Part shown: piece by piece, positions 24,159-33,145 of the stretch
Position numbering within the stretch: position 1 is the first letter of the stretch
Layout of the letters: each line of letters begins with the position of its first letter
Assembly (NCBI RefSeq): GCF_000243215.1
Contig: NZ_JH594596.1
Location: 124,001 to 188,000 of the forward strand
DNA length: 64,000 nt
DNA from: Odoribacter laneus YIT 12061
Lineage (GTDB): Bacteria > Bacteroidota > Bacteroidia > Bacteroidales > Marinifilaceae
Direction: 5' to 3'
The notes under the pieces: generated by a model
The model's input: only the letters and a program-made list of their open reading frames with translations
Told to the model about the DNA's origin: nothing
The model's database searches: none
Translations under genes and position numbers: made by a program

Positions 24159-25433
24159 TTACCTGATCTTCTTTAAACTGAAATGGTGTTTACCGTCGTA
24201 GAAATAGTGTATTTGTAAATCATAGCTGTCTACGATTGATTTGACAATGGCTAAACCCAATCCGGTTGATTCTGTTTTTTTGTCACTTGCGTGATAGAAT
24301 CGCAGGAATATTTTTTCCGTATTTAAGGGAGCGTCCGTAGCGGTGTTGGAAAAGACAATTTCGTTTGCTCGTATACTAATCTGGATAATTCCTTTATTCG
24401 GACTGTGAATCAGGGCATTTTTCAGGAGATTGGTGAGGAGTACCTGGCTTAACGTTTCATTCATCCGGAAGGAAAATATACCTTCTTCTTTTATTTCTAC
24501 CGACAACTCTTTAGGAGCGTAAATCAGATTGAAATCTGTGTTTATCCGGGAAATCAGGGCATTGAAGTTGACATCTTTTTCATCTCCGTATTGCCGGTTT
24601 TCGATCCTCGACAATAATAGTAAGGATTTATTCAGTTTGATGATACGTCCGATTGTTTGATGTATTTCTCCGATTTCATCCAATAATTCTTCGGTACAAC
24701 AAGGGTTCTCGGAAAGTAATTCCAATTTATTACTACAGATGGCCAGAGGGGTTTGAAGTTCGTGGGAGGCATTTTCGAGAAATTGTTTCTGCTGACCGAA
24801 AACTTTTTCATTCCGCATAGCCATCTCTGAAATGGTCTGGTTTAAGCGTTTGAATTCACTTACTTTTGTCTTATTTTCCAGAGGGTTATTTTTCTTCCCC
24901 AAAGTATAGGAATCTAACCAGTGAATTAATTTATAAAGGGGACGTAAGCTTTTTCGGAATACCAGTTGAGTGACGACCAATATGCAGATTAACATGGCAA
25001 TATAAAGATAAATGATGGACCATAAAATAGACTCCAGCATATCGTCTTCTTCCAGTGTAGAGGTCAATATCGTCAATTCGTAGTATCGCCCGTTATCTGT
25101 ACGGAAGGAAGTATAGAGCACCCGCACCGGTTCTTCGTCCATTTCATATTCGTTAAAGGCTTCTGTGGTAACAAAACGTTCCTCGTACTGTTTTCCTGCT
25201 TCTTCAGGGATTTCGCGGATATAGTAACGGGTTAAAATATCCACGTGGGAAGTGAGTAACGAGCTGTCTCTTAAAGCTTGTTTGATGATTATTTTTTTGT
25301 AATTTCTGAGGCTGTCGTCTGTTTCATCCCGGACTTCATTCAATAGCTGGAAATAAAAAAATAGAGTCCAGAATGCCATTGTTAATAAGAGTACCCAGGA
25401 TAATCTCCCAATTGTATAATGGATCAGTTTCAT
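24159..25433 (-). CDS. Sensor histidine kinase
   Basis: Membrane-bound sensor kinase of about 424 residues. It has two transmembrane helices (about 8-28 and 133-155) flanking a periplasmic domain of about 100 residues. The H-box ENASHELQTPL follows with the phospho-histidine, then the N-box LLTNLLKNALIHS and the G-box TGLGLAIVKSIV. The frame extends to a TTG at 25457, but the ATG at 25433 (MKLIHYT) is the typical start of this Bacteroidetes kinase type. It lies just downstream of its response regulator. Confidence 0.92.
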   Translation of the reverse strand: MKLIHYTIGRLSWVLLLTMAFWTLFFYFQLLNEVRDETDDSLRNYKKIIIKQALRDSSLLTSHVDILTRYYIREIPEEAGKQYEERFVTTEAFNEYEMDEEPVRVLYTSFRTDNGRYYELTILTSTLEEDDMLESILWSIIYLYIAMLICILVVTQLVFRKSLRPLYKLIHWLDSYTLGKKNNPLENKTKVSEFKRLNQTISEMAMRNEKVFGQQKQFLENASHELQTPLAICSNKLELLSENPCCTEELLDEIGEIHQTIGRIIKLNKSLLLLSRIENRQYGDEKDVNFNALISRINTDFNLIYAPKELSVEIKEEGIFSFRMNETLSQVLLTNLLKNALIHSPNKGIIQISIRANEIVFSNTATDAPLNTEKIFLRFYHASDKKTESTGLGLAIVKSIVDSYDLQIHYFYDGKHHFSLKKIR

Positions 25434-25531
25434 CTGATGGATAATATTAGAAATCAATTTTTTTTATGGATATCTAGAGACGATTTCTTGTTTTAAGCGC
25501 CTCTTGTATACATAAAACTTTTTGCACATTT

Positions 25532-26233
25532 TTATTTTTCGTTTTCAGTACTGCTATTCCCGTAACACATTTTATATCCGAAACCATAGACGGCCCGGAT
25601 TTCGGGTAATGCTCCGGCTAATTTCATTTTTTTCCGTAAATTTTTTACTTGGGAATAGATGAAATCGTAACTATCAGCCTGATCGATACAATCGCCCCAT
25701 ACAGCTTCGGCCAACGTCCCTTTATGTATCAATCGGCCGGGATTGGTAACGAAATAATATAATAAATCAAATTCTTTCCGGTTTAATGTCAGTTCCTGTT
25801 CTCCCACAAAGGCACTATGCCGGTCCGGATACACTTTTAGATTTTCCACTTCAATTTTCAATTCTCCCTCGTTTTGTTTCCTGCGGATCACGGATTTTAC
25901 CCGGGCGTGTAATTCTGCCAAGTGGAAAGGTTTTGCCAGATAATCGTCGGCTCCTACATCTAAACCGTATACTTTATCTTCCAGAGAATCTTTTGCAGAT
26001 ATAATGATAACACTTTCTTTTTTGTGCATTTTTTTTAGTTCCTGCAGCAATGTCAAACCGTTTCCGTCGGGCAACATGATGTCGAGTAATACACAATCGT
26101 AGTCGTAATCATTTAATTTAGAAAGAGCTGTCTGAAAGTCGGGAGCATGTTCCACGATAAAACGTTCCTTTTCCAGAGAGGTTGCCAGAGTTTTCCTCAG
26201 ATTGTCCTCGTCTTCAATGATCAGAATTTTCAT
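25532..26233 (-). CDS. OmpR-family response regulator
   Basis: A 233-residue regulator with a receiver domain (acidic IIEDED, phospho-acceptor Asp in VLLDIMLPDG, Lys in YLAKPF) and a C-terminal winged helix (LTLNRKEFDLLYYF, RAVYGFGYKM). It is the first gene of the two-component pair; the kinase follows on the same strand. A -7 box, TAGCTTTG (26253-26260 on the - strand), lies 20 bases before the start. The target genes are unknown. In related genomes such pairs often sit near PepSY-like secreted proteins, as here at 29.6-30.9 kb. Confidence 0.95.
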   Translation of the reverse strand: MKILIIEDEDNLRKTLATSLEKERFIVEHAPDFQTALSKLNDYDYDCVLLDIMLPDGNGLTLLQELKKMHKKESVIIISAKDSLEDKVYGLDVGADDYLAKPFHLAELHARVKSVIRRKQNEGELKIEVENLKVYPDRHSAFVGEQELTLNRKEFDLLYYFVTNPGRLIHKGTLAEAVWGDCIDQADSYDFIYSQVKNLRKKMKLAGALPEIRAVYGFGYKMCYGNSSTENEK

Positions 26234-26583
26234 TTTTCTTGCTATGTTTTTACAAAGCTAAATAAATATTTGGGAAAGATTCTGGAAAAGTGATTTTGGA
26301 GGAAATAAACTCTTCAATTTTTGTACGTTTAGATCTGGGGTTAATTCGCTTCTTTACTTTTTCTTAGGATTCCTCTGCCTTGTTTCGCAAAAGAGCTTGG
26401 AGTTCCGTTCGCTATTTTGTAAAGTCAGTCTTCCCTGAAGCGCAGAGGCTTTCTCTTTTTAGCTACCTTCCTTATGCCTGATGCCGGTGGACAAGCTTTC
26501 ATTTTTTTGAGGTACAGCTTCCCGACAAAATCCCCTCCTCTCTCCGAAGCAAGGTTACGGTTTCAAAAACGGTTGCTTGGGGA
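26234..26583. other. Intergenic region upstream of the response regulator
   Basis: Apart from the -7 box (TAGCTTTG on the - strand, 26253-26260), there is one inverted repeat (CCTCTGC at 26372-26378 and GCAGAGG at 26442-26448) followed on the + strand by a T run. No coding sequence was seen. Confidence 0.4.
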
Positions 26584-28521
26584 TTAGCGCCTATCCCCGT
26601 CCCCAGGTGTTGCAAGGGGAGGGGTAAGGGTCGTGATCACCCCTTTTTCTTGAATATATTCGAATAAGGCTTTATAAAAAGGATGATGGAGGAGGGTTAA
26701 AGCATCTCCCAAGAGGATCAGTTTCATGCGGGCCCGGGTGATTGCTACATTCATCCGGCGCAGGTCTTGTAAAAAACCGATGTTTCCGGCTTCGTTTGCC
26801 CGGACTAAACTGATGAAAATAACGTCTCTTTCCTGTCCTTGAAAACCGTCGACCGTATTGATCGAAATCAGACGGGAAAAAGGTTTGAAGAAAGGATTTT
26901 TCCGCATGAGCTGTCGTATATAGCGAACTTGGGCTTTATAGGGCGAAATGAGTCCGAAGTCGATTTGTTCGTCTAAAATTCGGGTTTCTCCGATTTTTTG
27001 GATGTATTCCTGTAGTTGTTGGAGGAGGAGAAGAGCTTCGGTCCTGTTGAGGTGGCTGAGGCTTTCTCCGGCTGTTTCCTCGCTGGAATCGTATGCTTGG
27101 GTATCGCACCAGACGATAGGACTATCGTATTCGAGAATATTCCGGAACCTGACTTCCGGGGCGGCTTGCAGGCAATTATGATAGAACCAGCGGGAGGGAA
27201 AATGCATGATATCTTCGTGCATCCGGTATTGGATTTGCAACAAAGAGACTGCGGGAGGTTGCCGCTGGGCTACTTTTTGCATAAGCGTGCGGGCAAGTCC
27301 TTGTTGGGCTGCTTCTTTGTTTTTTATGGTCGGAGGGAGTTGGCAGTGATCGCCGGCTAAAATGACGCGGTCTGTTTTGCGGATGGCAATCCAGCAGGCT
27401 GCTTCCAAAGCTTGGGCTGCTTCGTCAATAAAGAGAGTGGAGAAACGCTTTCCTTCCAGAATTTTGTTGGCAGAACCGACTAAAGTAGACGCGATCACCC
27501 GCGCTTCTCCGAAAAGCTCCTGTTCTATTTTTATCTCTAATTCTGTTGCTCTGTGACGGAGGTGTTGCAGGCGGGAGTAAACCGCTTCTCTTGTTTCCCG
27601 TTTCCGCAGTTTTGGGGACAGTTCCCGGATGGTTTTCCGTATATTCCAGAGTTCCGGGTAATCGGGATGTGCTTCGAAGCGACGTTCGTAAGTGAAGGAA
27701 AGCATTTTGTCGTTTACGCGCGTAGGGTTACCGATGCGGAGTACATGAATCCCCCGGTCTACCAGTTTTTCAGAAATCCAGTCGACTGCCATATTGCTTT
27801 GGGCACAAACCAATACTTGATTTTCTTTGTGAAGAGTCTCGTAAATGGCTTCTACCAAAGTCGTCGTTTTGCCGGTGCCGGGAGGGCCGTGAACAATTGC
27901 GATATCTTGTGCGCGAAGCACGTGATTGACAGCTTTTTCCTGTTGATCATTCAGCCAGGGAAAGCGAAGCAGGGGGAGTTTCCGCTCCCGGAAAGGATGG
28001 GCACCCGACAGGATTTCCCTGAGTTCGGCTAATCGGTTCCCCTTTGCTGCGATCGTTTCCCGTAAAGCTGTAAACATGCTTTGATAGGAAGTTTCGTCGA
28101 AATAAAGCTGTATACCAAGATCTGTACATTGTTGTAAAGTAGTCGCAAAAGAAGCCTGGGGTAAGATGACTACCATACGGTTATCCCGTATATAACTGAT
28201 TGTGCCTGTAAAAGTGAAATAGCGTTGTTTCCGGTTCAGGTCGGAGGTAAAAAAACAAACCGGCCGGCCGTGTTCAAAAAAATGTTCTGCCTCTTCTTCT
28301 CCGTTGTAAACCATCTCGATGACAGGGAGATTCAGGGAGTTGTAATAATTCCGTTCAGCTCGTACCGGATACCAGCAGAATCCCTGTTGTATTTTCCGTT
28401 GGATACCTCCTGCCTTTGATTTTTCCAGATAACTTTCTTTTTCATAGGTATATTCCGTTTGTAATAATCGGAGGTGTTCTGTTAATTCTGCTATGGATGC
28501 TATTTTCGTAGTATGAGGCAT
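26584..28521 (-). CDS. UPF1/IGHMBP2-like superfamily 1 helicase
   Basis: A 645-residue cytoplasmic DNA/RNA helicase of SF1. It has Walker A GPPGTGKTT, Walker B FIDEAAQALE, motif III LAGDHCQLPPT, the motif IV region RMHEDIM, motif V NTVDGFQGQERD, and motif VI NVAITRARMKL. The N-terminal 190 residues form a beta-barrel-like domain as in IGHMBP2 relatives. It is probably a repair or RNA-processing helicase. It is transcribed alone, antiparallel to the HAD gene upstream. Confidence 0.92.
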   Translation of the reverse strand: MPHTTKIASIAELTEHLRLLQTEYTYEKESYLEKSKAGGIQRKIQQGFCWYPVRAERNYYNSLNLPVIEMVYNGEEEAEHFFEHGRPVCFFTSDLNRKQRYFTFTGTISYIRDNRMVVILPQASFATTLQQCTDLGIQLYFDETSYQSMFTALRETIAAKGNRLAELREILSGAHPFRERKLPLLRFPWLNDQQEKAVNHVLRAQDIAIVHGPPGTGKTTTLVEAIYETLHKENQVLVCAQSNMAVDWISEKLVDRGIHVLRIGNPTRVNDKMLSFTYERRFEAHPDYPELWNIRKTIRELSPKLRKRETREAVYSRLQHLRHRATELEIKIEQELFGEARVIASTLVGSANKILEGKRFSTLFIDEAAQALEAACWIAIRKTDRVILAGDHCQLPPTIKNKEAAQQGLARTLMQKVAQRQPPAVSLLQIQYRMHEDIMHFPSRWFYHNCLQAAPEVRFRNILEYDSPIVWCDTQAYDSSEETAGESLSHLNRTEALLLLQQLQEYIQKIGETRILDEQIDFGLISPYKAQVRYIRQLMRKNPFFKPFSRLISINTVDGFQGQERDVIFISLVRANEAGNIGFLQDLRRMNVAITRARMKLILLGDALTLLHHPFYKALFEYIQEKGVITTLTPPLATPGDGDRR

Positions 28522-28692
28522 ATCGGACTAAAATGATTCAATTCTTGCAAAGATAAAAGTTTACTTTGTATGTTGAGGTGTAAAAGTTCGAATGTTCCCC
28601 GGTTCAACTGTTTTTGTCCTTTCCCGGAAAGCTTTGCGTGATTTTATTTCCTTCAATCGGCAACTTTCTGTCGCTTCTGATAGTATAATTAT

Positions 28693-28700
28693 TACTTTTG
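28693..28700 (+). promoter_or_regulatory. Candidate -7 box for the HAD phosphatase gene
   Basis: TACTTTTG matches TAnnTTTG and lies 16 bases before the ATG at 28717. No convincing -33 element is seen. Confidence 0.4.
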
Positions 28701-28716
28701 CTACAAATTCAAAATT

Positions 28717-29367
28717 ATGAAAAAATTAATCATATTTGATCTGGACGGTACCTTACTGAATACTTTGGGGGATTTAGCTGCAAGCACTAATTATGCATTG
28801 AAAAAATTCGGTTATCCGGAACATAAACAGGACGAATACCGCTATATGGTGGGAAATGGAATCACTAAATTAATCGAGCGGGCCCTCCCGGAAGATGCGC
28901 GGACAAAAGATCAAATTATGCATGTAAGAGCCGAATTTGTATCTTATTATTCTGCCCATAAGACAGATTTGACAAAGCCTTATCCGGGTATACCGGAATT
29001 ATTGGAAACATTAAAACGAAAAGGATTGGTTTTAGCCGTTGCATCCAATAAATACCAGGAAGCCACCCGGGAATTAATCTGGCATTATTTTAAAAACGGT
29101 ACATTTGAAGTGATTTTGGGACAAAGAGAGACTGTGCCGACAAAACCGGATCCCAGTATTGTCAATGAGATTATGACTATTGTCGGACTCGAGAAAGAGG
29201 CGGTTTTATATGTGGGGGATTCCTGTGTCGATATGCAAACGGCTATAAACGCCGGAGTTACCGCTGTTGGCGTTTCTTGGGGGTTCCGTCCTTGTGACGA
29301 ATTGAAAGAAAACGGAGCCGTGCATATTGTCTACCAACCTGCAGAAATTCTCGATCTACTTGCTTGA
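28717..29367 (+). CDS. HAD-superfamily phosphatase (phosphoglycolate phosphatase-like)
   Basis: A 216-residue HAD hydrolase with nucleophile motif DLDGTLLNT (Asp8, Asp10), motif II VASNK, the Lys region PTKPDPS and the acidic motif VGDSCVDMQTA. The alpha-helical cap between motifs I and II is of the Gph type. It probably removes phosphate from phosphoglycolate or a related small metabolite in the cytoplasm. The stop codon abuts an inverted repeat, ATCGGAT/ATCCGAT (29367-29385), that may act as a weak terminator. Confidence 0.9.
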   Translation: MKKLIIFDLDGTLLNTLGDLAASTNYALKKFGYPEHKQDEYRYMVGNGITKLIERALPEDARTKDQIMHVRAEFVSYYSAHKTDLTKPYPGIPELLETLKRKGLVLAVASNKYQEATRELIWHYFKNGTFEVILGQRETVPTKPDPSIVNEIMTIVGLEKEAVLYVGDSCVDMQTAINAGVTAVGVSWGFRPCDELKENGAVHIVYQPAEILDLLA

Positions 29368-29385
29368 TCGGATGGATGATCCGAT
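29367..29385 (+). terminator. Possible weak terminator after the HAD gene
   Basis: ATCGGAT and ATCCGAT form a 7-bp stem with a five-base loop, starting at the last base of the stop codon. Only a short T run (CTTT) follows, so termination may be weak. Confidence 0.4.
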
Positions 29386-29580
29386 GCTTTCCTGAAGGGA
29401 AGAGGGAAAAATATTTTAGAAGTTAGGAACGTTTAGGAATAGGGAATTCGCTACTTCCTCTATAAAATAAATTTTTAAATCTTTTTTTCACTGGGGGGCT
29501 TTTCCCAAATCTTTCCCAAATTCTATACTTTTTTTGTATCGTAAATAGGAGAATTTATAATAACCAATAAAAAGAATGAT

Positions 29581-30024
29581 ATGAAAAAAGCGTTTTTTAT
29601 TTTAGTATGTTGTATCCTGTCGGTACAGTTTTCTTTTGCTGATAAAAAAATTTATACCACGGATACTTTGCAGCTGCCTGTTGCGGCTCGTCAGTTTATC
29701 AACACTCATTTTTCAGGAGTAGGGATTTCTCACATTAAGATTGAAAAGGAATTTTGGGAAGGAAATCAATATGACGTGATTCTGACGAACGGTTTTGACC
29801 TGGATTTTGACAAAAACGGAGAGTGGAAAGAAATTGACGGACACCGGAATGCTTTGCCTGTTACGGTTATTCCGGAGAAAATGGCGGTTTACCTGAATAA
29901 AAATTTCCCGGGTTTTTCGGTTATTTCGATTGAAAAAGATCGGGAGGGATATGAGGTGAAGCTATCGGATGGACGGGAATTGAAATTTAACCGGGAACAG
30001 CTTTTTATCGGATATGAGGATTGA
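29581..30024 (+). CDS. PepSY-like secreted protein
   Basis: A 147-residue exported protein (signal peptide 1-20, ending SFADK). It contains two PepSY-like repeats of the Bacteroidetes type: LPVAARQFINTHF followed by YDVILTNGFDLDFDKNGEWK, and IPEKMAVYLNKNFPG followed by YEVKLSDGRELKFN. Such proteins are periplasmic and are thought to bind or inhibit something, but no activity is proven. It is followed at 60 bases by a longer protein of the same family. Confidence 0.85.
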   Translation: MKKAFFILVCCILSVQFSFADKKIYTTDTLQLPVAARQFINTHFSGVGISHIKIEKEFWEGNQYDVILTNGFDLDFDKNGEWKEIDGHRNALPVTVIPEKMAVYLNKNFPGFSVISIEKDREGYEVKLSDGRELKFNREQLFIGYED

Positions 30025-30083
30025 GTACATAATTCCTCCTCTTGTTTAAACAGTAAGAAAAGAGATATTAGGAATAGTAAGTT

Positions 30084-30920
30084 ATGAAAAAGAATGTGTA
30101 TATTTTAGGAATGTTACTGGTCTTGTTAGGTATGGCCTGTAAAGATGACGATGATTCAACCTGGACTCCGGCTGAACCGGTCGTGCGTACTTTCAATCAA
30201 ATGTTTCCCTTAGCACAAAGGGTGGAATGGAAAACAGTAGGAAATTATATTGTCGCTGATTTTTATTACGAGCATCAGGAAAAAGATGCCTGGTTTGATA
30301 AAAACGGAAAATGGTATATGACAGAGACTGATATCTTTTTCGAAACTTTACCTGAAAAGATAAAGACGGCTTTCCGCAATAGTGAATACAGTAGCTGGAA
30401 AGTGGAGGATGTAGACGTATTGGAACGGATAGAAATGGAAAAAGTATATGTTATGGAAGTCGAACAGGGAGATGTCGAAAAAGACTTGTATTATGTGGAA
30501 GACGGAACATTGGTAAAAGTAATGGAAGATAGAGACGGAAACGAGGATCATTGGCCTGTAGAAAGCTTGCCTCAAAAAATCAAAGATTACCTGAATACTC
30601 ATTATGCTGGGGCAAAGATCATTGAATATGAAAGGGAGCGGAATGTGACGGAAGTGGATATTTTCCATGAAAATCGGTATAAAGAAGTCAAATTCGGACA
30701 AGATGATGCTTGGATATCTACCTGTTGGGAGGTATTGGAAAAAGATGTACCTGCAGCGGTAATGGCGACGATCCGGAGCCAATATGCCGGATATAAAATA
30801 GACGATATCGAATATGTAGAGCGGGCAGCCGGAGTAGCAGTATACTTGTTTGAATTGGAAAAAGGAGAGGAAGATCTCTATGTGATGGTAGATGCTTCTG
30901 GTAATATTGTACAAAATTAA
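30084..30920 (+). CDS. PepSY-like lipoprotein with three repeats
   Basis: A 278-residue lipoprotein (GMACK, Cys19) made of about three PepSY-like units: AEPVVRTFNQMFP with DKNGKWY, LPQKIKDYLNTHYAG, and VPAAVMATIRSQYAG. Each unit ends in an acidic strand pair such as YVEDGTLV and YVMVDASGN. It belongs with the PepSY-like gene upstream, and a thioredoxin begins 74 bases downstream, so the three are probably one transcript ending at 31344. Confidence 0.85.
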   Translation: MKKNVYILGMLLVLLGMACKDDDDSTWTPAEPVVRTFNQMFPLAQRVEWKTVGNYIVADFYYEHQEKDAWFDKNGKWYMTETDIFFETLPEKIKTAFRNSEYSSWKVEDVDVLERIEMEKVYVMEVEQGDVEKDLYYVEDGTLVKVMEDRDGNEDHWPVESLPQKIKDYLNTHYAGAKIIEYERERNVTEVDIFHENRYKEVKFGQDDAWISTCWEVLEKDVPAAVMATIRSQYAGYKIDDIEYVERAAGVAVYLFELEKGEEDLYVMVDASGNIVQN

Positions 30921-30994
30921 GAGGCGAAGAAATATTTTGTAACTATCCCCCGGTTGTCGGAGTATAAGAATAAAAACGAAAAACAAAAAGAGCT

Positions 30995-31297
30995 ATGGGA
31001 AAATTTGAAGAATTGATAAAAGGGGATAAACCAGTATTGGTCGATTTTTTTGCCACTTGGTGCGGACCTTGCAAGGCCATGCATCCTATTTTGGAGGAGC
31101 TGAAAAAAGAGATGGGAGATCAAATTCATGTCCTTACGATAGATGTCGACGGGGAAGCAAACCGGCAGTTTGTCATGAGTCATCAGATTCAATCCGTCCC
31201 TACTTTGATGATCTTTAAAAAGGGAGAGATGGTATGGCGGCAAAGCGGGGTTATGCAGTCGATGCAGTTGAAAAATGTGATTGAAAAATATTTATAG
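30995..31297 (+). CDS. trxA: Thioredoxin
   Basis: A 100-residue cytoplasmic thioredoxin with WCGPC, SVPT and VWRQSG. It is nearly the twin of the thioredoxin at 10653 and related to the CPHC protein at 23692. The strong terminator 11 bases after its stop closes the PepSY/thioredoxin operon. Confidence 0.92.
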   Translation: MGKFEELIKGDKPVLVDFFATWCGPCKAMHPILEELKKEMGDQIHVLTIDVDGEANRQFVMSHQIQSVPTLMIFKKGEMVWRQSGVMQSMQLKNVIEKYL

Positions 31298-31308
31298 TTT
31301 GTAAACGG

Positions 31309-31348
31309 GAAGAAGCCGTTCAATCCCTTGATAACGGCTTCTTCATTT
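31309..31348 (+). terminator. Rho-independent terminator of the PepSY/thioredoxin operon
   Basis: GAAGAAGCCGTT (31309-31320) pairs perfectly with AACGGCTTCTTC (31333-31344) around a 12-base loop, followed by ATTTTA. Confidence 0.85.
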
Positions 31349-31435
31349 TACCACCTCTTTCGGATGGTTGCTTACACTATTTGCCTATGATCCGGTATTT
31401 TTCACCCAACCCAAAGGTTATAACCGACCGGCCGG

Positions 31436-32869
31436 TTATTTTTTTATTCCCCGTATCGGACATCCTAAAGCTTTTCGGTAAGAAATTCCGAAACCGAGGT
31501 TCGTTCCGCTCATCATAAAGCCATTGGCTGTACCCGTATAGAGATGGGAGGGGGTGGATAGCCAGTAAGTGCCTGTGGTAGGGGACGCCAGATCGGCATT
31601 TTCTCCCCAGAGCAAACCAAATAGAGGGAAGCAACGTTCCGCAGATTTTCCGGCACGGGTAAATAATTCTTCTGCTTGGTCGGGAGTTTGAAAATCCGTT
31701 CGGGCATTTCCTTTTATTTCTGTAATTTTCATCCATCCATTATAGCCGGCTGTACCCCGGAATTCATATCTCATGACATAAGCCTCATCGGTCCCGAACA
31801 TTTTAATCATATAGGCTTTTTGAGATCCGTTACCGATAAATACATACGTATATTCCGTGCCTATCGCATCCAGGACTTCTTTTCCTGCTGTCCGGGTGAC
31901 ATTCGTGAAATCCAGGGAATTCGCTTGGGTAAGTATTCGGGCACATTCGTAAGCCAGGGGTAGCCGATAGCCTAATTCGCAGGGATCATAGCCGGCTCTG
32001 TCTACCCAACCATAAGGGTTGGATTCTGAATATATCTTAGTAGTAAAGCTGCCGTCAATTAGCCAATCGTCTATATTGGTAATAAATTCCGGAATTTGTT
32101 GTCCTTCTTCAGCTGTTATAGAGGGATCGGATGCGCGTAGAGGGATAGGCTCTCCATAAGTAAAGCCTACATTTCGCCCCCATTGATAAAAATTCCCCCA
32201 GGTTTGCTTGAACTGCCGGCCGGATAGATTCTCTGCTGTAGCGGGGAGAGTTGCCCCTACATTGGTTTCGGACCATTTTTCCAGGTTGAAATCTTTGTAA
32301 TGGATTTGCGTTACAAATAGGGTACGGACGGTTTCCCCTTCCACTTCTATATTGATTTCCGCTTGTCTGGCTATTTTTTCATTTTTATACGGATCGGCAG
32401 ATACTAACAGAGTATCTCCCTGTACAAGCAAATGACACCAGGATTGTGAGCTTTCCGCTTTCCATCTTATATTACTTGCGACGGCAACAGTCTGGGCTTT
32501 GCCGGAGGCAGAAAGATATACTTTTTCAGGAAATGTGTCGAATTTGGAACCGGTTTGAGTAATGTTAACCGACCCGCAGTTTCCTGCCTCGGTGATGGTT
32601 ACGGTTGCTGTACGGACGGCAATCGTCGGATTTAAAGGTGCTGTTACAATCAGGAATTTGCCGAATTTTGCTACGGTACACCAGTCTTTATCGGAAGTTA
32701 CCTGCCAGTCGCTGCCTAAGCCGAGTTCAATTTCTTGAGTACCGCCCGTCGCTTCAAACGAAATCTCCGAGATTTCCAAGGGTAATTCCGTGGGAATTAA
32801 TTTGTTGTCCGAATCACATCCTGCAAAGATTAGGGTGAAGATCAGGAGAATATAGTTCAGTTGTTTCAT
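31436..32869 (-). CDS. BACON-FISUMP surface lipoprotein A
   Basis: A 477-residue lipoprotein (lipobox FAGC, Cys18). Two BACON-type immunoglobulin-like domains (about 30-105 and 110-190, with SDKDWCTV and SSQSWCHL) precede a FISUMP-like C-terminal domain, recognised by TWGNFYQWGRNVGF, AGYDPCELGYRLP, YWLSTP and the end CPIRGIKK. BACON domains are found in Bacteroidetes surface proteins and often bind glycan or mucin. It is the last gene of the SusCD locus, separated from the next FISUMP gene by 276 bases, so it may also have its own promoter (CATATTTG, one mismatch, just upstream). Confidence 0.8.
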   Translation of the reverse strand: MKQLNYILLIFTLIFAGCDSDNKLIPTELPLEISEISFEATGGTQEIELGLGSDWQVTSDKDWCTVAKFGKFLIVTAPLNPTIAVRTATVTITEAGNCGSVNITQTGSKFDTFPEKVYLSASGKAQTVAVASNIRWKAESSQSWCHLLVQGDTLLVSADPYKNEKIARQAEINIEVEGETVRTLFVTQIHYKDFNLEKWSETNVGATLPATAENLSGRQFKQTWGNFYQWGRNVGFTYGEPIPLRASDPSITAEEGQQIPEFITNIDDWLIDGSFTTKIYSESNPYGWVDRAGYDPCELGYRLPLAYECARILTQANSLDFTNVTRTAGKEVLDAIGTEYTYVFIGNGSQKAYMIKMFGTDEAYVMRYEFRGTAGYNGWMKITEIKGNARTDFQTPDQAEELFTRAGKSAERCFPLFGLLWGENADLASPTTGTYWLSTPSHLYTGTANGFMMSGTNLGFGISYRKALGCPIRGIKK

Positions 32870-33145
32870 GTGTTTTGTATTAAAATTTTAGCCAAATATG
32901 TCCCGGATAAGGGAGAATCTCCCAAAAACCTTTTGGACAGATCAGCGGCCTTTCAAGTCTGATCGGTAAAGACTTTCAGACTTCCGGTTGGCAGCTTTTT
33001 ATGCTGCTGGATCGAAATCGATCGAAGACTTTTGTCTTGCCCGTCAACGAACGGATACCGGCCAGATCCTGAAAGGAACGCTCATCACAAAAAGACTGTA
33101 TTCAGACTTTAGGGTTCTCCAGGGGTTGTTTCCGGAGAGGGTTGT

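Noticed and set aside
30348-30986. A 212-residue frame opposite the PepSY-like lipoprotein
   Set aside because: Phe/Ile/Tyr-rich antisense shadow of acidic PepSY repeats; no signals of its own.
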